Part shown: positions 60,886 through 64,000 of the stretch, one piece after another
Numbering within the stretch: position 1 is the stretch's first letter
Layout: each line of letters opens with the position of its first letter
From: Saccharofermentans sp.
Lineage (GTDB): Bacteria; Bacillota; Clostridia; Saccharofermentanales; Saccharofermentanaceae
Assembly (NCBI GenBank): GCA_024692235.1
Contig: JAILMW010000002.1
Span: 1-64,000 of the forward strand
Reading direction: 5' to 3'
DNA: 64,000 bases
Position numbers and translations under genes: made by a program
The notes under the pieces: model-generated
The model's input: only the letters and a program-made list of their open reading frames with translations
What the model was told of the DNA's origin: nothing
Databases searched by the model: none

Positions 60886-62679
60886 ATGGAAGGTAAAGAA
60901 GATAAGCAGTGGTTCAATAAGGACGAAGGTGACTCCCGCAAGAAGCAGGGAGCGTCTTCTCGTCCTTCGGAACAGCAGCGCAAGAAGAATAGCAGATCTA
61001 AGACTAACGCTAAGAGACGTCGTGAATTCGATAAGAGCAAGACTCCGGGTCCCGTTGGAGGAAAGAAAGCTCCTCAGATGAAGACTCCTGCTCCTTCCGG
61101 CAATAACGTCAGGAAGAATGCTCCTTCTTCAGGAAATAAGGCTCAGGTCAGGGATCAAAGACCCGCTACCAAGAAGCAGGGTGCTCCTGCACCTTCCGGC
61201 AGACCTAAGCCCGGTGCACCTTCTAATGCGGCATCTCCTAAGAAGCCTGCTACTAAGAAGAAATTCAAGTTCGCTAAGCTTACGGGAAAGAAGAATAAGA
61301 ATACAAAGCCCGTAAAGAAGGATATAAATGTAAAGGATACGGATAAAGACACGACTGTAGTGATCGTGCCTCCCGTAGATACATATAAGGAAGGAAAGAA
61401 GAAGAGAGCCAAGAAGGCTAATCTTCGAAATGGAATAGTATCGTTCCTTCTTATAATCATGGCAGTAACTGTCTTGATGTTTGTCGTTCATCACCTCTTT
61501 AACTATATTGCGGTAAAGCCGCAGCTGAGCTTTATATCCGAGGGATCGATCGAGCATACTATCGGCGCACGTGCGATTATTGTAAGGAAAGAGGAAGTTA
61601 TCGCTTCGGGCGTATCCGGAGACCTGGTAACGCAGGCTGCCGAGGGTAGCCGTGTCGCAAAGGATCAGAGCATCGCTCTCGTAGTTCCCGACGGAATGCA
61701 GTCCACGGTAGATAATCTTCGTAACACACAGTCACAGATCTCCGACGTTCAGCAGGAACTTATAGAGAACGGTGAGGCTGACGGAGCAAGTGCGATCTAT
61801 AACGAGATCAACGGCAGTGTAGAGCCTATCATCGATATGATGAGAACTGATGCCATGAACGGTAATATAAGTGATATGTCATCTTATTCATCATCAATAA
61901 CGGTACTTCTTAGCCAGAGAGAGTCAGAGCTTTCAGAACTTGATTTTGACGATGAGAGACTAAGCGTATTAAGATCCACAGCCCAGTCCTATGAGGATCA
62001 GCTGGAGAACAGTTCCGCCCATATAAAAGCCAGCACTCCCGGCATTATATCTTTTAAGCTCGACGGTCAGGAAGGCGAGCTCAGCTTTGATATGCTACTG
62101 TCTGCTGAGCCTTCCGAGATAAGGGAGAGGATCAATTCTTCTACGGGTATCATCACGTCCGATCTCTTTATCGATCCGGGAGAAGCGGTAGCCAGAATAG
62201 CTAGTAATGAGAAGCAGTATATTGCATGTTTCCTTAGCGGCAGCAGTGCCACGCCGGCGGCATTTGAAGTCGGATCGCTTCACACTATCAACGTAGGATC
62301 CGAAGGTATCAGTATAGGTAAATGTAAGGTCGAAAGAGTAGAGTCGACGAATGACGGACTTCTTGTAGTATTCAGTACCACAAGATACGTAGAAGAACTT
62401 CTTGATCTTCGTACGGTGGATATAGAGGTCGTCATCAATGAATCTACGGGACTTCGCGTTCCCGTCGGATGTCTGGTAAATCCCGACTACAACAGGCAGG
62501 TCGCTACTATATATGTAAATAACGAAGGTTTTGCAGACGAGGTGGATGTTCTTATCGTGGATAATGACAGAGAGTTCGCGATCATTCAGCCTATCGGTGA
62601 TAATACTGTTCCCAATATGCAAACTGTAATAATCACCAATCCGTCATCTATAAAACCGGGAGAGAAGGTCGAGAATTGA
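60886..62679 (+). CDS. HlyD-like membrane protein with long disordered basic N-terminus
   Basis: A 597-residue single-pass protein. Residues 1-170 are a disordered tract rich in K, R, S, P and A. One membrane helix follows (about 181-205, IVSFLLIIMAVTVLMFVVHHLF), then an extracellular HlyD/lipoyl-like region (ARAIIVRKEEVIASGVSGDLVTQAAEGSRVAKDQSIALVV), a coiled-coil part, and a C-terminal barrel (VPVGCLVNPDYNRQVATIYV). Equivalent proteins occur next to yggS and sepF in many Clostridia and are likely linked to cell envelope or division. GGAGAAGGG precedes the ATG; the stop overlaps yggS by one base. Confidence 0.82.
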   Translation: MEGKEDKQWFNKDEGDSRKKQGASSRPSEQQRKKNSRSKTNAKRRREFDKSKTPGPVGGKKAPQMKTPAPSGNNVRKNAPSSGNKAQVRDQRPATKKQGAPAPSGRPKPGAPSNAASPKKPATKKKFKFAKLTGKKNKNTKPVKKDINVKDTDKDTTVVIVPPVDTYKEGKKKRAKKANLRNGIVSFLLIIMAVTVLMFVVHHLFNYIAVKPQLSFISEGSIEHTIGARAIIVRKEEVIASGVSGDLVTQAAEGSRVAKDQSIALVVPDGMQSTVDNLRNTQSQISDVQQELIENGEADGASAIYNEINGSVEPIIDMMRTDAMNGNISDMSSYSSSITVLLSQRESELSELDFDDERLSVLRSTAQSYEDQLENSSAHIKASTPGIISFKLDGQEGELSFDMLLSAEPSEIRERINSSTGIITSDLFIDPGEAVARIASNEKQYIACFLSGSSATPAAFEVGSLHTINVGSEGISIGKCKVERVESTNDGLLVVFSTTRYVEELLDLRTVDIEVVINESTGLRVPVGCLVNPDYNRQVATIYVNNEGFADEVDVLIVDNDREFAIIQPIGDNTVPNMQTVIITNPSSIKPGEKVEN

Positions 62680-63416
62680 TGGAATACGATTTTGACGAAG
62701 ATCTTAAGTCTTTATTGAAGGAAAGAGCAGATAAGGTAAGAGAGAATATAGAAGCAGCATGTAAAGCATCCGGAAGGAACGTATCAGATGTCACCCTCAT
62801 AGGCGTATCCAAGATGTTCCCGGTAGAATATGCCGAAGCTGCTTTCTGTGGCGGTATAGATAACTTAGGCGAGAATAAAGTACAGGAGCTTGTACCTAAG
62901 ATAGAGCGCTTTGAGGAGCTGGATCTTCATGCCAAGTGGCACCTTATAGGAACTCTTCAGAAGAATAAGGTCAAGTATATAATCGGTAAGACTCATCTTA
63001 TACATTCGGTCAATACTACGGATCTTGCAGCTGAGATATCCAAGAGATCAGCTGCTGCAGGAATAGTAAGTGATATACTTCTTCAGGTCAATGTATCGGG
63101 GGAGGAGAGCAAGCATGGGTTTGCCCCTGACGAAGTCTCCTCTGTTATAGAGACGATCAATGCTATGGACGGTGTTCGTGCAAGAGGTCTGATGACCATG
63201 GCCCCCATACAGTCATATGACGGTGAAGCACGTCCGGTTTTCGCGAAGACACGTGAGATATTCGAAGGATCGAGAAGCCAGGTGAAGGATAAAGATGCCT
63301 GGGATACTCTGTCTATGGGTATGAGTCAGGACTATGTCCATGCGGTCTCTGAAGGCAGTACTTATGTCAGGATCGGTACTGATATCTTCGGCAAGAGAAA
63401 TTACGGAAATAACTGA
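62679..63416 (+). CDS. yggS: YggS-family PLP homeostasis protein
   Basis: A 245-residue alanine-racemase-fold PLP protein (YlmE in Bacillus). The PLP lysine is in IGVSKMFP; NLGENKVQEL, WHLIGTLQKNK, LLQVNVSGEESKHGF, GLMTMAP and SMGMSQDY are all family hallmarks. It keeps free PLP low and balances amino-acid pools; no enzymatic reaction is confirmed in the family. The ATG overlaps the upstream TGA by one base. It sits next to sepF, as in the ylmDEFG division region. Confidence 0.95.
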   Translation: MEYDFDEDLKSLLKERADKVRENIEAACKASGRNVSDVTLIGVSKMFPVEYAEAAFCGGIDNLGENKVQELVPKIERFEELDLHAKWHLIGTLQKNKVKYIIGKTHLIHSVNTTDLAAEISKRSAAAGIVSDILLQVNVSGEESKHGFAPDEVSSVIETINAMDGVRARGLMTMAPIQSYDGEARPVFAKTREIFEGSRSQVKDKDAWDTLSMGMSQDYVHAVSEGSTYVRIGTDIFGKRNYGNN

Positions 63417-63502
63417 TTTCATTACATCTGTAACATTGATACATATAAATGTTACAGGAAAATTTCGCTTTTTTCCCTTTAATTACATGTGCCCAAATTT
63501 TC

Positions 63503-63531
63503 TTGATTATGTTCTGATAGATTAGTATATT
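63503..63531 (+). promoter_or_regulatory. Promoter for sepF
   Basis: TTGATT (63503-63508), 17-base spacer, TATATT (63526-63531). Confidence 0.6.
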
Positions 63532-63602
63532 CTAACCATACTTTTTAAATGCCACGCGGGTTATGTGGACATAAACAAATTTATTAGGAGGACAACAAAA
63601 GT

Positions 63603-64000
63603 ATGGGCAAGTTTTCTGAATTCGTTAAGAAGCTTTATGATGTAGAGGAAGTATATGATGAGAACGAAGGATACTACGATGAGAATGAGTATTCCAACGA
63701 CGGTTACTACAGCGATGAGTTCGCAGGTAATGATTCTTCTTATACATCTTACGAGGATGTTCCTTATCAGGAAGAGGCAGCAGCTCCTGTAGCAGTAGCT
63801 ACTCCCGTTGCACCTCAGGCTTCTGCAACAGTAATCATGCTTACACCTTATGACATCAGAACAAGCCAGATCGTTTGCGATCATATCCGTGAAGGACATA
63901 TCGTTATCTGCAACCTTACACCTAACGCTAACAACCAGCGTGTAGTTGACTACATCTCCGGTGCTGTTTTTGCACTTGACGGTAAGATCGAGCCTACACC
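63603..64000 (+). CDS. sepF: cell division protein SepF (3' end outside window)
   Basis: The first 132 residues are visible. An N-terminal amphipathic membrane-targeting helix (GKFSEFVKKLYD) is followed by an acidic, Tyr/Asn-rich linker and the SepF core (TVIMLTPYDIRTSQIVCDHIREGHIVICNL, RVVDYISGAVFALDGKIE). SepF tethers FtsZ to the membrane and helps form the septum. AGGAGGAC at 63586-63593 precedes the ATG. The gene runs past the window edge. Confidence 0.93.
   Translation, partial: MGKFSEFVKKLYDVEEVYDENEGYYDENEYSNDGYYSDEFAGNDSSYTSYEDVPYQEEAAAPVAVATPVAPQASATVIMLTPYDIRTSQIVCDHIREGHIVICNLTPNANNQRVVDYISGAVFALDGKIEPT

Noticed and set aside
1..64000. Mobile elements, prophage, toxin-antitoxin or defence systems
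   Set aside because: No transposase, integrase, terminal repeats, recombination sites or recognised defence genes were seen; gene content is core-like throughout.

Overview
This window looks like chromosomal DNA of an anaerobic, monoderm, low-to-moderate-GC member of the Clostridia (Bacillota). The evidence is an isoleucine T-box ahead of ilvA, an L20-type attenuator ahead of infC-rpmI-rplT, AddAB rather than RecBCD, a ferredoxin-linked 2-oxoacid oxidoreductase, the paired radical-SAM/DUF2344 genes, the yggS-sepF division cluster, and a surface protein with a sortase-like tail. Nothing in it looks like a phage, transposon, integron or CRISPR array. I cannot name the genus from sequence alone.

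Layout. 1-5 kb: the end of a VWA/CoxE-like gene, an acetyltransferase, tyrS and a Na/Pi-cotransporter-type protein. 5-9.4 kb: an SPFH/zinc-ribbon protein and a four-subunit ferredoxin oxidoreductase operon (vorDBAC type). 9.4-18.2 kb: T-box-ilvA-ridA, an ABC-F ATPase, an EAL phosphodiesterase and leuCDB. 18.2-23.2 kb: an aminotransferase, infC-rpmI-rplT, two membrane proteins of unknown role and a SpoU-type rRNA methyltransferase. 23.3-28.5 kb: aconitase, citrate synthase and a secreted Ser/Thr-rich surface protein. 28.5-38 kb: an EamA transporter, the radical SAM pair, and a lipid-related island (MarR regulator, acyl carrier protein, diacylglycerol-kinase-like enzyme, secreted EEP-fold enzyme, PlsC, AMP-dependent acyl ligase). 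38-45.5 kb: addB-addA and tadA. 45.5-56.4 kb: two zinc-ribbon membrane proteins, rpoD, a divergent Rnf-like operon, a two-component system and an esterase lipoprotein. 56.4-64 kb: small genes, tRNA-Arg(CCT), DinB, an HTH membrane protein, ACT protein plus methionine-gamma-lyase-like enzyme, an HlyD-like protein, yggS and sepF.

How the genes work together. The branched-chain amino acid genes (ilvA, leuCDB, possibly the Vor-type oxidoreductase) and citrate synthase/aconitase suggest amino-acid biosynthesis with a partial oxidative TCA branch. RidA beside IlvA fits removal of reactive enamines made by threonine/serine dehydration. The lipid island pairs a regulator with its own acyl carrier protein and enzymes that handle acyl chains and diacylglycerol.

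The most unusual region is 47.9-52.8 kb. It is laid out like rnfC-rnfD-rnfG followed by one long membrane protein where rnfE and rnfA would be. RnfC keeps both 4Fe-4S motifs, but by eye the membrane subunits lack the usual covalent-flavin motifs and membrane cysteines, and no rnfB is present. This may be a redox-altered Rnf relative. A second theme is a set of genes whose -10 box lies 6-9 bases before the start codon with no ribosome-binding site, suggesting leaderless transcripts. All homology statements rest on remembered family patterns, without database searches.
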